Source of the DNA: Leptodactylus fallax
Taxonomy: Eukaryota; Chordata; Amphibia; Anura; Leptodactylidae
Length of the DNA stretch: 64,000 nt
Direction of reading: 5' to 3'
Assembly (NCBI GenBank): GCA_947044405.1
Contig: CAMRHE010000166.1
Location: 3,101,501-3,165,500 of the forward strand
The notes beneath the pieces are model-generated. The model was not told the origin of the DNA. It worked only from the letters and a program-made list of their open reading frames with translations, and ran no database searches. Positions 19,860 to 33,704 of the stretch are shown piece after piece. Every line of letters begins with the position of its first letter. Positions within the stretch are counted from its first letter, which is position 1. Made by a program: the position numbers and the translations under genes.

Positions 19860-21480
19860 AAAAAGCCTACCATCATATTGAGAATGGTTAGGTCTTACCA
19901 GGAGGTGTGGTCCCAGGGCAGTACCCAGATTCACCCTTACAAAGTCGCCCAAGAATGCACTATCCAGATACTTATTTTGTCTAGACTCATCAGAAGATAC
20001 ATACTACTGGGCTAGCAAGTATCAATATACCGTCACAGTCTTATGAGGACATCAAGGTGTCATATAATTCATGAAAAATTGGCTGACAAGTGTCTATGAC
20101 CAGTGCTATGATGGTAAGCTTTTTCTTTTGACTCAAGAGTCATGACAAATAGAAATGGTGACACAGATAAAAAAATATATAGAATAATAAGAAGAAGAAG
20201 AACAACACATATGTATTAAACAATTTACTCCAGGTGTTGATGTATCCTGTATTTATTGCAAATCTTGCAAATCTTGCATTGTGGTAAAATATGCCACTTT
20301 TCTTTTAGCTCACCAAAATTGCAGTCTGGAAAATTTAGGCATGGTCTCCAAATATAAAAAGTATAACTGGCCGTTGGCTTTTTATACAAAGCTTATACTT
20401 TAATGTCCTTATGGTATCTGCAATTAATATAAGTCATTGACAGATTACAGCCCCATACCCAAGATATAAGATACAGAGAGCCTTTTCTGTGTTTATAGTG
20501 TATATTATAAGTTGTGAGATGACATTTTCATTTTTCTGTTCCTATAACAACAGCGATGGATCTGTTGTATGACACAAACAGATCCTGATGGACCACATTG
20601 GCTATAACATTGGGTATCCATTATGATGTTTGTATTTTGCCAGATGAAAAAGTCCTGTGATTTTTCACATAATCTCTGATGGAGTCTCCTAAAGAAACCT
20701 TCGACACAGATGTGAAAATGACCTAAATCACTTCACTATCCTGGATTTGTCACAGTCTACAAAGCAAAGGTGACAATTAGAAAATATTTTTCTTTTTACT
20801 TTACATTGTATAAGTCCTGTTGGTTTTATGTACAAACAGCAGCTAGTCAATAGGATTTGAAAACATTTGTGGCCAGCAATAACATTGTATCATTTAGGAA
20901 ATTAGCGGAATGATACGGAAGGTATTTGCAAAAAGATTATTTAGTTCATGGTGAAGCTATTAAAAGTAAAGTTATCAGTGTTTTATTGGGATGGTGGAAG
21001 TGATGATAAGAGGAGATAAACTACAAGTAAGAAGACATCCAGTGGCAGCAAACTTTTATTCAGTGCACATGTTTAGACAAAGTAAAGAGCTGAAGGAGAA
21101 CTTGGCTGACAATCATTTTGCATCACATGGCACATTCTCAAAGCTTGATGATAGAGGACATGATTGTGAAGCTAGGCAAGTAGAAGTTACGATGGCAAAT
21201 CTGGCAAGTTCTAATCACTACTCTAGTCTGTCTACTTATGCATAAATCAAATGGATCTAGACCTTTCCTGGGCCCAGAGTGTACTCCACAGAGGCTCACT
21301 CTATTTTTTCTACAGCATTTACTAGAATAAAACAATGAGTTCTCCAGCCATTGAAGTACATTTCCATCATATACATATTTAGTATTGGTATGCAGCAGAA
21401 AGGAGTGAGGAAATAGAAAGACATTGGGCAAAATTTACCAATGAAAAGGCACCAGACTTGAGGTGCAATTTGTGATGTAC
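19860..21480. other. No supportable gene; one unrecognised 84-codon frame
   Basis: An ATG-to-stop frame at 20991-21245 encodes 84 residues of balanced composition ending in SSNHYSSLSTYA. I recognise no family, and no convincing splice sites border it, so it is recorded here only as a possibility. The rest shows no repeats or motifs I can name. Confidence 0.3.
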
Positions 21481-21488
21481 ATGCCTTG

Positions 21489-21802
21489 TAGGGCGGGGCG
21501 ATTATGGCCTAAATTAAAATCATGATTAAATGAATTTTCTACCTCAATTACGAGTAATGAACGATTATTTTAGGACACTCCTGTTTTTACATACCACTGA
21601 ATTTTGGTTTTGGTTATTCACATATCAGCAATTCTGACTGGATAAAGTAGATGGTGTATAGTTATTGACATTTCCTTCAGCCAATGGCAGTGTGAAACAG
21701 GATGGCATGGATGTCAAATAATTGAAATTATTGATGTAGGTAAGATTACAACAATTAATTGCGCTGGCTTTCGATTATTTTTCAATTAATTGCCCAGCCC
21801 TA
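21489..21802. mobile_element. Short non-autonomous hAT element (314 bp)
   Basis: The left end is TAGGGCGGGGCGATTA and the right end reverse complements to TAGGGCTGGGCAATTA, a well-known hAT type of terminus. The flanking 8-mers are ATGCCTTG (21481-21488) and ACGCCTTG (21803-21810), seven of eight identical. No coding sequence is inside. Confidence 0.85.
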
Positions 21803-21999
21803 ACGCCTTGCAGTACAGTTTTAAGTTTTTAGATAGCATTAGTTCCTTATCTAAGGGGCACTAAACAGTGCATGATTTAACCACTTATGAAAATAGCCAG
21901 ATTTGGCTCATAGCCTAATCTGACATCTTTCACTTTATGTGAGAATAACTTCATAATGCTTTTAACCCATCCAAGTGATATTGAGATTTTTTTTTTCAA

Positions 22000-23030
22000 T
22001 AGTAATTTTAATTACATTTTTAAATGTAATTAAATTTTATTAAAATTTTTCAAAATGTACAAAAACAAGAAAACAGAGAAATGCATCACAAAGCAAAAAT
22101 GATAATAGAGAATATGCCCTGCAGGGCGATCATAAGGAATTAAGAGAAAACAAGCGTAATCATATAATCAGACATAGCACAAATAAAATCAGAGGAGGAC
22201 ACAAGACAAGGACCAAGAAGAGTGGGAGGGGATCACCATAGGGGATGGGGAAAATATACCTCCAGGGAGTTACAAATCATGATGAGCCCAGAATGCATCC
22301 CAGGGTTCCCAAAACACCTGGAACTTTTCCAACTCATTATTCCAGAGGCCTGTCAGGTACTCTAGGGATCGGGACTCTCTAATTCTGGAGTAGAGTTACT
22401 CAAGAGCTGGAGGGGCTGCCTGACTCAATTGTTTAGCAACTAGGCAACTAGCTGAAGTGAGCATATAGATTAAGAGCAGGAAGGTATGCCTACACAGCCT
22501 CTCAGAGAGTAGATTAAGAAAAAACATCTTAGGAAGTAAGGGGAAGCGTATGTCCACCTGGAGGAGGGGACAAGATCAGAACAAGAGGTAAATTTCACCA
22601 CACCTCCAGCAGATATTTGGTACAGTCGTATTAAAAGAGTGAAGCAGAGCTGGGGTGTGGTACCAGTCCCTGAACCCATTTAAAAAAAGCAGAGAGATAA
22701 GCGCTTTCTCTCCGCATTTTTCGCCCCTTTCAGGCAGAAATCCGGGGAGTAACCTCTTTTTTAAGCAGATTAGGTTTCCGTTCGGGGGGGGGAGTCCCCA
22801 AACAGACCCCCCGAACGCAGATGTGAGCCTAGCGTAACACACTTGGAGGTCTTGGCCAACCTTCTCCATATCAGGGTCCAGGTGACATTAGAGAAGAACT
22901 CCCCTAAATAACTCTCCCAGCATCTCATGTAGGGATAGGTCGGTAGGATATCTGGGGTAGGATCTGAGAGAATACCGTAAATATCAGAGATAAGGCCAGC
23001 CATTGGGTCCTCAGACTTATATAACTTCTC
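22000..23030 (-). pseudogene. L1/Tx1-like LINE, end of ORF2 and 3' region
   Basis: On the minus strand, text typical of the ORF2 C-terminus appears in broken frames. MRCWESYLGEF and WTLIWRRLAK lie near 22930-22860, then RDWYHTPALLH and CWRCGE near 22670-22600. The final segment is LEKFQVFWEPWDAFW, ending at a TAA at 22272-22270. This matches the order seen after the reverse transcriptase domain in frog L1/Tx1 elements, with the CWRCGE cysteine block. Stops, frameshifts and a miniature-element insertion at 22685-22840 show that it is dead. The 3' tail runs to about 22000. The polymerase domain is not present. Confidence 0.75.
22685..22840. mobile_element. Miniature element inserted in the LINE
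   Basis: It interrupts the LINE reading between CVT and the WYHTP block. It carries a G run at 22783-22791, a GGGGGGTCTG-like reverse partner near 22802, and the end GTGAGCCTAGCG, like the element at 6587. Exact ends are uncertain. Confidence 0.55.
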
Positions 23031-23620
23031 AAAAATTTAGGCTCTGGAGCTTGAGCTCCCCTAAAAACAGTAGAGGCTAAATGGGAAATCTGTATGTAGG
23101 AAAATTAACTAGAATGGGGAGAGATTTTTTTTGTAACACATTGAACTTCTTCTTAATTGTAAATTTTACTCAATTTGTTTAGTATTTATTTATGAGAAAT
23201 ACGGAATTTGGCAAACATATGGAAAAATTAGCTATTTTCAAATTTTTAAATTTTCTGTTTTTCAAAGAGAGAGTGATACCCAGGGCCGTCAACAGGGCAG
23301 TACTGGAAGTACTTCCACCATAGGCCTGGACACAGGTCTGTGTCATATACATTATGCCTACTGTAGATTGGTCCCTGTAGATTTTAGGGTATGCCAGTAA
23401 TTTAATTTTTCTGCTATCACAATGCATAAATCTATTATATATTATATATGTCTATCTATGTATATACAGTATATGTGTATAGATATATATCTATATTCAG
23501 TTTGTTAGCAGAGCTACTGAGACAAATAAAAATGCCCAAGATATCCCCAGACCTCTCCCAAGTCGCTTAGCCCAAGACAGACCCAGCCCCATTGAGTTAG
23601 GGCCACACAATATACATCAT
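23030..23620. other. No gene seen; TA-rich simple sequence near 23430-23500
   Basis: Nothing coding is recognisable. A TATATATTATATATGTCTAT-like block lies at about 23433-23500. CAGGGCCGTCAACAGGGC at 23281 may be a decayed hAT terminus. Confidence 0.4.
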
Positions 23621-23623
23621 GAA

Positions 23624-24067
23624 CAGTGGCGTAACTAGGAATGGCTGGGCCCCAAGGCAAACATTTGACATGGCCCCCCCCCCGAACCTCTGCCCCCAAT
23701 CACCCCCCCGAACCGCCCACTCCAACCCCCCCCCAAAAAAAAGGAATTCCTGCGCACACTATTATGTGCCATAGTGGCTCCTGCACACAGTATTATGCCC
23801 CATAGTGGCCCCTGCACACAGTATCATGTCCCATAGTGGCCCCTGCACACAGTATCATGTCCCATAGTGGCCCCTGCACACAGTATCATGTCCCATAGTG
23901 GCCCCTGCACACAGTATGATATCCCATAGTGGCCCCTGCACACAGTATAATTCCCCATAGTGGCCCCGGCACACAGTATTATATCCCATAGTGGCCCCTG
24001 CACACAGTATTATGCCCCATAGTGGCCTATTAAGCCCCCATCCCGCTGTTACCCCAATTATAAAATA
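23624..24067. mobile_element. hAT-type end followed by 31-bp minisatellite
   Basis: CAGTGGCGTAACTAGGAATG at 23624 is a hAT-type terminus. From about 23755 to 24030 a 31-bp unit (CACACAGTATCATGTCCCAT then AGTGGCCCCTG) repeats about nine times. The text from 24030 (CCCCCATCCCGCTGTTACCC) matches family R at about 8743, so the array grades into family-R sequence, which resumes after the Tc1-like insertion at 25700. Confidence 0.75.
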
Positions 24068-24392
24068 CAGTGCTGGCCAAAAGTATTGGCACCCCTGCAA
24101 TTCTGTCAGATAATACTCAATTTCTTCCAGAAAATGATTGCAATCACAAATGCTTTGGTAATAATATCTTCATTTAATTTGTCTTCAATGGAAAACCACA
24201 AAAAGAATTGTCAAAAAGCCAAATTAGATATAATTCCACACCAAACATAAAAAAGGGGGTGGACAAAAGTATTGGTACCCTTTGAAAAATCATGTGATGC
24301 TTCTCTAATTTGTGTAATTAACAGCACCTGTTACTTACCTGTGGCACATAACAGGTGGTGGCAATAACTAAGTCACACTTGCAGCCAGTTGA

Positions 24393-25481
<1,089 letters not shown>

Positions 25482-25701
25482 GCTGAGGGTGCCAATACTT
25501 TTGTACGGCCCATTTTTGGAGTTTTGTGTAAATGATCAATGATTTGACTTTTTTTTCATTCTCTTTTGTGTTTTTTCATTGCAAGCAAAATAAATGAAGA
25601 TATTATTACCAAAGCATTTGTGATTGCAATCATTTTCTGGAAGAAATTGAGTATTATCTGACAGAATTGCAGGGGTGCCAATACTTTTGGCCAGCACTGT
25701 A

Positions 25702-26870
25702 TATCATTACTGACAATACGGTAAGGGAGATGTCACATGACATACCTGGATGCACATCCAATTCACTGGTTCTTTCACTTCTCTGTGTGTGACATCAATT
25801 CAGTTATTACATATATTTGAAATTAATCAGTGTTTCACTTACAGAGAAGTGAAAACTTCTGTGGCCCAGGGACTGGATGCGGCTATAGCTGAATCAAAGT
25901 ACATCACGTGGCACCAACCTAACAGCAAACAGCTGAAATGAATCAGTGTTTCAATGACAACAACATAGTCTTGCACTACCCTTATATAGCACACTCATCC
26001 TAAACCCAGTCACTTAGCACCACAGTCCCACTTACTTACCTCCAACACCACCAATAAGTAGTAAGGCATGTCCTGGCCTAACACAGGCCCTATGCAGAAT
26101 CAGATTATGAAAGTTCTAAAATAATTTCTCTTAAATACAAAAATACCCCATATGGGGGTTGTAAACTGCTGTGTGTAGGGCTAAAGGGGCAAAAAGGAAG
26201 CAATTGCAGAGGCCAATTTTTTAAACCCTTCTCGGCTTTTTTAAATTTTTCGTTTTTGACTCCCCGTATTTCAAACCCCATAGCTTTTTTATTTTTCCAT
26301 TTACACAGTCAAATGAGAGCATATTGTTTGCAGGACAAATTGTAGAACATAATGGTACCATTTAATATTCCATAAAATGTACTGGGAAGCTGGAAAATAA
26401 TTCAGAATGGGGTGGAATTGGAGAAAAACTGAGTTTGTGTGACATTCTTGTGGGCTTCATTTTTACAGCATTTACTGTGCAGTGAAAATGACATGTCACC
26501 TACCTTCTATGGGTGACTATAATTCAGGGGATACTAAATTTATATAGTTGTAATCCCTTAAAAAACAAAACTTTGCAAAAAAAAAAAAAAAAAAATTCTT
26601 GGAGTCGCCATATTCTGACACCTGTAAATTTTGTATATTTCTGTGTATGCATAGGGCATCTTGCGGGGCTCAATGTACATTTTAGTTATACTATTTTGGG
26701 GAATGTCTTTGATCGCTTTTTATTCAAATTTTTAAGAGAAGTGAAACAGTGAAAAAACTGCGGTTCGGCTCTATTGATTTTTTTTTCTGCTACAGTTGTC
26801 ACCATATGGGAAAACATTTTTTATAAGTTTGTAGATCGGGCAGCTAATGGAACTTGATACAGGGAGACCG
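25702..26870. repeat. Intergenic sequence with an anuran-type dispersed repeat from about 26130
   Basis: From 26140 onward, phrases such as AATACCCCATATGGGGGTTG, ATAGCTTTTTTATTTTTCCA, and AATGGTACCATTTAATATTC match a repeat I recall as very common in frogs. It appears diverged and non-coding. 25740-26100 shows nothing recognisable. Confidence 0.45.
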
Positions 26871-27118
26871 TGGCAGGTCTAGGACTAGGTCTAGGTGGTC
26901 CGCCTAGGTGTTGCAACACCAACGGCTTCACTGAACACCCTCTCACCCATTATGCTTCAGGATGGACAAGATAAGACTATCACTGAAAATGAAAGATACT
27001 TAAAATTTTACTTCTATTAATACCGTTAAAATCAGTAAAGCAAAATTAAATAAATGGCTGTTAGGTTTATCGTCAGTGCATGAGAAACAGAAAACTGTAT
27101 GATAGATTGGACTAGATA

Positions 27119-28694
27119 CAGTGGGGAAAAAAAGCATTTAGTCAGCCACCAATTGTGCAAGTTCTCCCACTTAAAAAGATGAGAGAGGCCTGTAATTGAG
27201 ATCATAGGTAGACCTCAACTATGAGAGACAAAATGAGAAAACATATCTTGAAAATCACATTGTCTGATTTTTAAAGAATTTATTTGCAAATTATGGTGGA
27301 AAATAAGTATTTGGTCACCTACAAACAAGCAAGATTTCTGGCTCTCACAGTCCTGTAACTTCTTCTTTAAGAGGCTCCTCTGTCCTCCACTCATTACCTG
27401 TAATAATGGCACCTGTTTGACATTGTTATCAGTATAAAAGACACCTGTCCACAACCTCAAACAGTCACACTCCAAACTCCATTATGGTGAAGACCAAAGA
27501 GCTGTGGAAGGACACCAGAAACAAAATTGTAGACCTGCACCAGGCTGGGAATACTGAATCTGCAATAGGCAAGCAGCTTGGTGTGAAGAAATCAACTGTG
27601 GGAGCAATAATTAGAAAATGGAAGACATACAAAACCACTAATAATCTCCCTCGATCAGGGGCTCCACGCAAGATCTCACCCCGTGGGGTCAAAATGATCA
27701 CAAGAATGGTGAGCAAAAATCCCAGAACCACACGGGGGGACCTAGTGAATGACCTGCAGAAAGCTGGGACTAACGTAACAAAGGCTACCGTCAGTAACAC
27801 TATGCAGCCAGGGACTCAGATCCTGCAGTGACAGATGTGTCCTCCTGCTTAAGCCAGTACATATCCGGGCCCGTCTGAAGTTTGCTAGAGAGCATTTGAA
27901 TGTTCCAGAAGAGTATTGGGAGAATGTCATATGGTCAGATGAAACCAAAGTAGAACTGTTTGGTAGAAACAGTGAATGCTGTTGCATCCAAAGAACACCA
28001 TACCTACTGTGAAGCATGGGGTTGGCAACATCATGCTTTGGGGCTGTTTCTCTGCAAAGAGACCAGGACGACTGATCTGTGTACATGAAAGAATGAATGG
28101 GGCCATGTATCGTGAGATTTTGAGTGCAAACCTCCTTCCATCAGTAAGAGCAGTGAAGATGAAACGTGGCTGGGTCTTTCAGCATGACAATGATCCCAAG
28201 CACACCACCAGGGCAACGAAGGAGTGGCTTCGTAAAAAGCATTTCAAGGTCCTGGAGTGTCCTAGCCAGTTTGTAGATTTCAACCCCATAGAAAACCTTT
28301 GGAGGGAGTTGAAAGTCCGTGTTGCCCAGCGACAGCCCCAAAACATCACTGCTCTAGAGGAGATCTGCATGGAGGAATGGGCCAACATACCAGCAACAGT
28401 GTGTGCCAACCTTGTGAAGACTTACAGAAAACGTTTGACCTCTGTCATTGCCAATAAAGGTTATATAACAAAGTATTGAGATGAACTTTTGTTATTGACC
28501 AAATACTTATTTTCCACCATAATTTGCAAATAAATTCTTTAAAAATCAGGCAATGTGATTTTCTAGATATGTTTTCTCATTTTGTCTCTCATAGTTGAAG
28601 TCTACCTATGATGACAATTACAGGCCTCTCTCATCTTTTTAAGTGGGAGAACTTGCACAATTGGTGACTGAGTAAATACTTTTTTTCCCCACTG
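27119..28694 (+). mobile_element. Tc1-like DNA transposon, copy 4, complete ends (1576 bp)
   Basis: The ends are CAGTGGGGAAAAAAAGCATT and the reverse complement at 28694, with TA at 27117-27118 and 28695-28696. Terminal repeats of about 199 bp (27119-27317 and 28496-28694) are nearly identical, and TATTTGGTCA at their inner edges copies the outer CATTTAGTCA (IR/DR). The transposase inside is broken. Confidence 0.95.
27484..28479 (+). pseudogene. Tc1-like transposase with several frame breaks
   Basis: It starts at ATG 27484 ([14 protein letters not shown]), has the helix-turn-helix region and an RSGAPRK linker in place of GRP, and loses its frame near 27800 after TVSNTM. The middle resumes as broken pieces ([18 protein letters not shown] near 27914-27967). 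The C-terminal third is open from about 27976 to the TGA at 28479. The three catalytic codons persist: D at 27938, D at 28186 (QHDND), E at 28291 (PIENLW), 34 residues apart. QFVDFNPIE replaces the usual SPDLNPIE. At least two frame changes and a deletion make it inactive. Confidence 0.88.
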
Positions 28695-28859
28695 TAAAAC
28701 TCCCATGGGAAACTGGACCAGCTCCTTCCACTGCTGTCATCTATTGGCCAGAATTCCATAGGGTCACAGTTATCTGGTGGAATATAGGAGCACTCTAGGT
28801 ACAACTGTACCTGCTGGTGCAGCCGGTGGGTGTAAGTTTCCTGCTGTGTGTCTGGTTTG

Positions 28860-30625
28860 AAAGGTGAAAACTTCTTGGTTCATCATGTTCCACATACTGA
28901 ACTGGCTGCTGATGTTGTGGATTTTCCTCCTGATATTAGTAGTTGTGGCACTGACAGAGGAGGCTGACTAAGTGAGGTGGACTGAGAGCAGGCAAAGGCT
29001 ACCTGGGCAGACATGCAACTGGCACTTGCACTGGTCTCCATAAAAACTTTCCCTTATTTTGGTTTCATAGCTAGGGTTATCCAGTACTCATCCCTCTGCT
29101 TCATGCTAATAATATTCTTGTGACTGCATAAGCAGAAAAGCATACAGACAGCCATTCTCGGAAGTTTGTTCATGGACCCATGGGTCTGCCATGGTGTTGG
29201 TGTTCTTCACCAACATGGTCGTTTTTATCATAATCTTGAAATAAATAAAGTCAGCCTCCTCCCCGACTGTGACATATCAAGGGCCCCGTCTGCATCCAAA
29301 GGAGAGTCTTCTTTCTTCTCCTCTTCCAGTCTAGGAATCCCAGGTCCTCCACCACAATGACCCTGACTCAATTCTTTATTCACCTCCAGTTGCTCTTGTA
29401 TCAACCCAGGGCGATGACAGTGACCAAAAGATGGAAGCTGTTTTTCCTTTTCCCTCCCTTGTTGTATAAGTATAAGAGTTTCCTGTAAGATATGCAAAAG
29501 AGAGATCACATTGTGGATGTTACAATTGTCACTGCCTTCTGCTTCCTACACAGAGCATGTCACCATGTGCAAGGTGGTATTCCATCGAGTTGGATAGTTG
29601 CAGATGAGACTGTGCAAGGGCAGAATGTTTTGTTGCTGTAATTCCAGCAGAGTGTTTTTAGCCGCATAAGAATGGCTGAGATGTACAGACTTTTTTCTGG
29701 CCATGAGCAGCACCTTCTTTAGACCACTATGTATGTTAATAAAGTGATGCACCACTAAATTTGGCATGCAGGAGCAATGTGTTATTCTATCCAACTGCAG
29801 CACAGCAACAATATTGGCCATTGTCACTGGCAAGACTTCTCAGTTGTAGTTGGTGAGGAGCCCTCCAACGGGATACTTGCGGCAGGATACAACGGAGTAG
29901 CCCCTCCGCTGTGTGGCTTCTCTGATCCAGGCTTATTAACTCTAAAACTGCATGACAGCACTTCACCTTACACCCATGAAACAATAGAGGGGAAGTGGAA
30001 GCAATGCTTTACCCTGGTGAAGTTGAGGCCTGGAAACAGTCCATAGAGGAGGTTCACAAGATGGTGGATGAGCCCAGAATGGTGTTGGAACTGGGCCTGC
30101 ACAAAAAGAGAGGAGCTAGCATCTGACATTGTTGTGTTTCTGGACTGTGGCTGCTGCCACTGCCATAACATTGATCCACTGGGTCATGAAAACCATGTAT
30201 TGTCCTTGTCCATAGTTGATTCTCCGTGTGTTGATGGTGGCATGCACCTCTCCTCACACTGACATATCCAAGGATAGGCCCCCAATGCCTGACACATGGC
30301 AATATAACATAGGGACATTTTATCTAGACAAAATAATAGAAACAAGGTATCTTCCATTGAGGTTGAGCATATGCCATCAATTAGCAAAATGCAGTGGAAA
30401 CCACTAAGTGGTACTGCAGTGACTGCAACTAGATGCCTTTTGTAGATGCCTTTTCATGTGAGTACAGAAAGACATAGTTCCTACATTTGTTTCTGCATGG
30501 CCACAGCTAATTTTGTGTTTGCAGATCTTGCACATTGCCATAGATTTGTTGTTTGGCAATGTACAAAAAAAAATCACATACAGGAGATGACAATGTGTAT
30601 CTGCTGCTATCAAATCCAGCAGCAC
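28860..30625 (-). pseudogene. ZBED-like hAT transposase remnant
   Basis: Reading the minus strand from high to low coordinates, a BED zinc finger appears near 30560-30440 (CKICKHKISCG then THMKRH, the C-x2-C and H-x4-H ligands). It is followed by an INYGQGQY-like core piece near 30210, then near 29690-29570 by HLSHSYAAKNTLLELQQ and TRWNTTLHM. The latter matches HFSHSYTAKHTLLELQR in the copy at 54311. This is the domain order of ZBED/hAT transposases. Frames are broken many times and the C-terminal dimerisation region is not clearly present. Confidence 0.65.
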
Positions 30626-31424
30626 AGGCGTCTGCCACTGCCACCACCGGTGCCACTACCCACACCCCATGAGCTTCTTCTAGGTCTGTCACGGGCAAAC
30701 ATTTTGGATGTTGGGGCTGTGTATTGGCTGGAATTGTTACTATTACCATTGCCACCACCCTCTTTCTCTTATGTCATTGTTTTCCCTGCTTTTTTCTGAC
30801 TCACCAGCCCTCACCAGCACAACTACCAGCACCACAACCCCTGCCATTACTACCTTTACCACCAACAGTCATTTCTTCTTTTTCCACCTTTGCCTCCTCT
30901 ACATTCCAAAAATGCTGACTGTTCCAATCCAACTCATCAAAAAGAAGAGGAAGACTCTGACTTGGAGAAATATCTTTCTCAGCAGGAGCCACATCACTAT
31001 TAAGGATCTGTGTCAGGTAAGATGACAAAGACTTACTTGACAGTCCAGAAAGGCCCTGTAGTAAGGAGTAGGACAATCGCACATAAGCTTAACTCACTCT
31101 CGGATGCAATATCCTTCTGTGACTGAGATTAACAAGCTCTGTAATCAGAAACTTCTGTATTCTTGGGAAGTACAACAATGATTCAGCTACTGGCAGTGCA
31201 CCAAATCCAGAAATAGTGTTGCTCTTGCCACTCACATTGTTATTGTTTGTACTTGCACAAGTGTTTCCTCTCCTTTAGTCTGTCTCCTGCCATGTTTTTC
31301 CAGTAATTTTACTGAACTTCTTATATAATAGTGATTGGCTCCCCAGCTCCTTTCCCATAATGCCTTATGATATGGCAACAATTCTGACACTCTGTGTATG
31401 TCTTTAGGGTTTTTTTGGTAATAT

Positions 31425-31459
31425 ACTGTATATATATATATATATATATATACTGTATA
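31425..31459. repeat. (TA)n microsatellite
   Basis: TACTGTATATATATATATAT and following TA units, itself a small palindrome (ACTGTATA...TATACTGTATA). Confidence 0.95.
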
Positions 31460-31894
31460 TTTCAAGAAAATTAGCAAAACACTAAAAGCATGGAAAGGAT
31501 GACCTGGTCAGTGAGTATTAGACTAGAAAACATTGCTTGAGAGTGGCAATTTTTCTGTATCTGTTAAAAAAACACAGTTGCCCAAAAAACCCTTATCAAA
31601 ATGAGATAGGACTGACAAAGGACTGACTTTTTCAGTAAAAACAATCTAGGACAGTCAGATCACATTGCAGCAAGCTATACCAATAGTAATAATTTCAAAC
31701 CTCACACAGTGTTACAAAAAATTGCTTGCTCTAATGGAAAAAAAAAACCTGCTCACAGCACAGTGCAGAAATTCTCCCTCCATCCTACTCCTATGATCCT
31801 TCTGCCTACGTATCTAAGATGTATTAAATCTAACTAAACTGTGCTCTATGAGTCCTTCTCCTTTTATTCTGTAGTTCTAATGCAATACATAGTA

Positions 31895-31965
31895 AAATAG
31901 TAAAATGGTTGAAAAAATACATATGTCCATAAAGTTCAACTAGGGGATGGCAAAGAGCATTGTAG
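31895..31965. repeat. Short dispersed repeat shared with 52300-52345
   Basis: The text TGGTTGAAAAAATACATATG then TCCATAAAGTTCAACTAGGGGATGG parallels TGGCTGAAAAAAGACATATG and TTCATCAAGTTCAACCAGGGGATGG at 52300. I recall this as a common frog repeat; its class is unknown to me. Confidence 0.6.
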
Positions 31966-32329
31966 TAGAAATAGCAGAATTTCTTTGGTTCATGCAGTGA
32001 TGATGCCTGTTCCAAGCTTGGAATGTCACAAAATTACTTTTCTTGTTAACTATACAGCATCATATATTCTATCTGTGACATCAGCACTGTAATCCTCTCA
32101 GCCAATCATGTAGTATTGGGTGGAGAGCTGTCAGGTGATGCCAGAAGCCAGCCTATATCACACAGTCCATTTGATTTTTTTTTCTCCTTTGTATTTTAAC
32201 TGCACATTACATGTCGCAGCAGCCATTTTAGTAAGGATTTGTGGATGAAAAAATAAAATGGGAGGAGTACAGCTAGGAAATCTATTATAACACTAGTGGT
32301 TTACACCTACAGCTTTTGGAGGAGTTATT

Positions 32330-33700
32330 CTGGCTTGGATATTTATTCCTAGATTATGCCTTAGGTTTCTTTGAAAAACATTTATAAATCTATAGGGAGC
32401 TACCTTCCAAAAGGTAGTGCTAGGAGAAAGTTCCTCTTTTCCACTAATGAGGTCTTATTTGCATATTCCTTACCCAGAATTCTTAGAAGGACATGCATAG
32501 TCTAATAAGTCCCTGTACTGTTTCTTCCTAGTCACGTATAATACTCCTTCTGATCTACAAAATTCCAATCATCCAGATATCTACATGGGGAAACGATCAA
32601 TGAGCAGCTAATGGGAAAAACATGGGGAGTTTTAGAATTGTAATGTTTTGCATTCAGTTCATATCAAAGGCATACAGTGCATTTTGGACATGTTTGTACA
32701 CCCATAACAGAGATGTCAACAAAATAGTTGCAGACAACAGGTGGCAGCAGTTGACATTCTGAAAAGTACCTCACATCCAATCGGGCCATTGAAGAGCACA
32801 ACGGACATTACAGTGGAAAAGTTGAGGTATACCTGATGACAGCTCAGTCAAGAGGCATCTTAGCAAAATGTTCTATATTGAGTTAAGAATAAAGTAAGTG
32901 AAGTATGAACATATAAAAATCTTTAGATCAGATACTGTAGAATAAGTCCTGGTTAGTCCTGTCTATTGGACTATAATGTCACCAATTCCTAGAGACAGAT
33001 AGATAGATTACTATATACACTACTATAACATGCGTAACTCAGGAAACATCTTCTTTCTATTAACATTTGTCCTATTTTAATGATATGAGCATCAATAGCA
33101 ATATGAACTATCCTCATTTTAAACATATTAATAGATTCTGTTGTAAATGTTTAATCACTGCGAGTCTGACTGCAAGGATACCCATTAATAACTGTCTCTA
33201 TAACATACCCCAGGAAGGATGACCATTAGATTGTTAGATTATCATCTTGACAAACTATTGTACTGTACAACTGTTGCAAAAATTTTTAATAATCTTTGCT
33301 TTTCTTCTCTGTGTAGTAACGCTTTACTGTAGAGAAACTGTATGTATACTGTTTATATAAGAATGCAAAAATAAGTAGGGAATATAATGGAAAGGCCAAT
33401 CAGATTACATTGTCGAAATTGTATCTAAGAACACTGCACTGTGCTTTTAATTTATTATTTTTTATGAGCATCGGGGTATGTACAGTGTTTGTTGATTCAG
33501 CTGCTCACTTTCTACAACTGCATATGGGGTTAAAAAGAGTCATCACCCTATGTTATTCATTTTCTGCTAGGACTATGTGAAAGGAATATCTTAGCCTATA
33601 TTGTGACCGCATTCTGAGGTGAAGACTCTTCAACCCTGGGAGCCAAGATCTATATCATAACTGCAACTTAGTACGATAAATATGCTGTTTATGCTGTATT
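32330..33700. other. Repeat-poor intergenic sequence, no gene seen
   Basis: No transposon similarity, long frame or RNA gene is visible. A short GATAG repeat lies near 32995-33007. Confidence 0.45.
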
Positions 33701-33704
33701 TCAC

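Larger units (their letters stand above)
28700..32300 (-). mobile_element. hAT-X element, large degraded copy
   Basis: Coding remnants run on the minus strand from a BED-type finger near 30560 to a transposase core near 29600. 29960-30050 matches 44150-44220 and 12130-12190, 31450-31510 matches 47700-47765, and 32090-32250 matches 3475-3620. So the block extends from about 28.86 to 32.3 kb. Neither terminus is recognisable; the left side now abuts Tc1-like copy 4. Confidence 0.65.

Noticed and set aside
20991..21245. 84-codon frame with protein-like composition
   Set aside because: No family recognised, and acceptor and donor sites around it are weak. Noted in the feature list but not called a gene.
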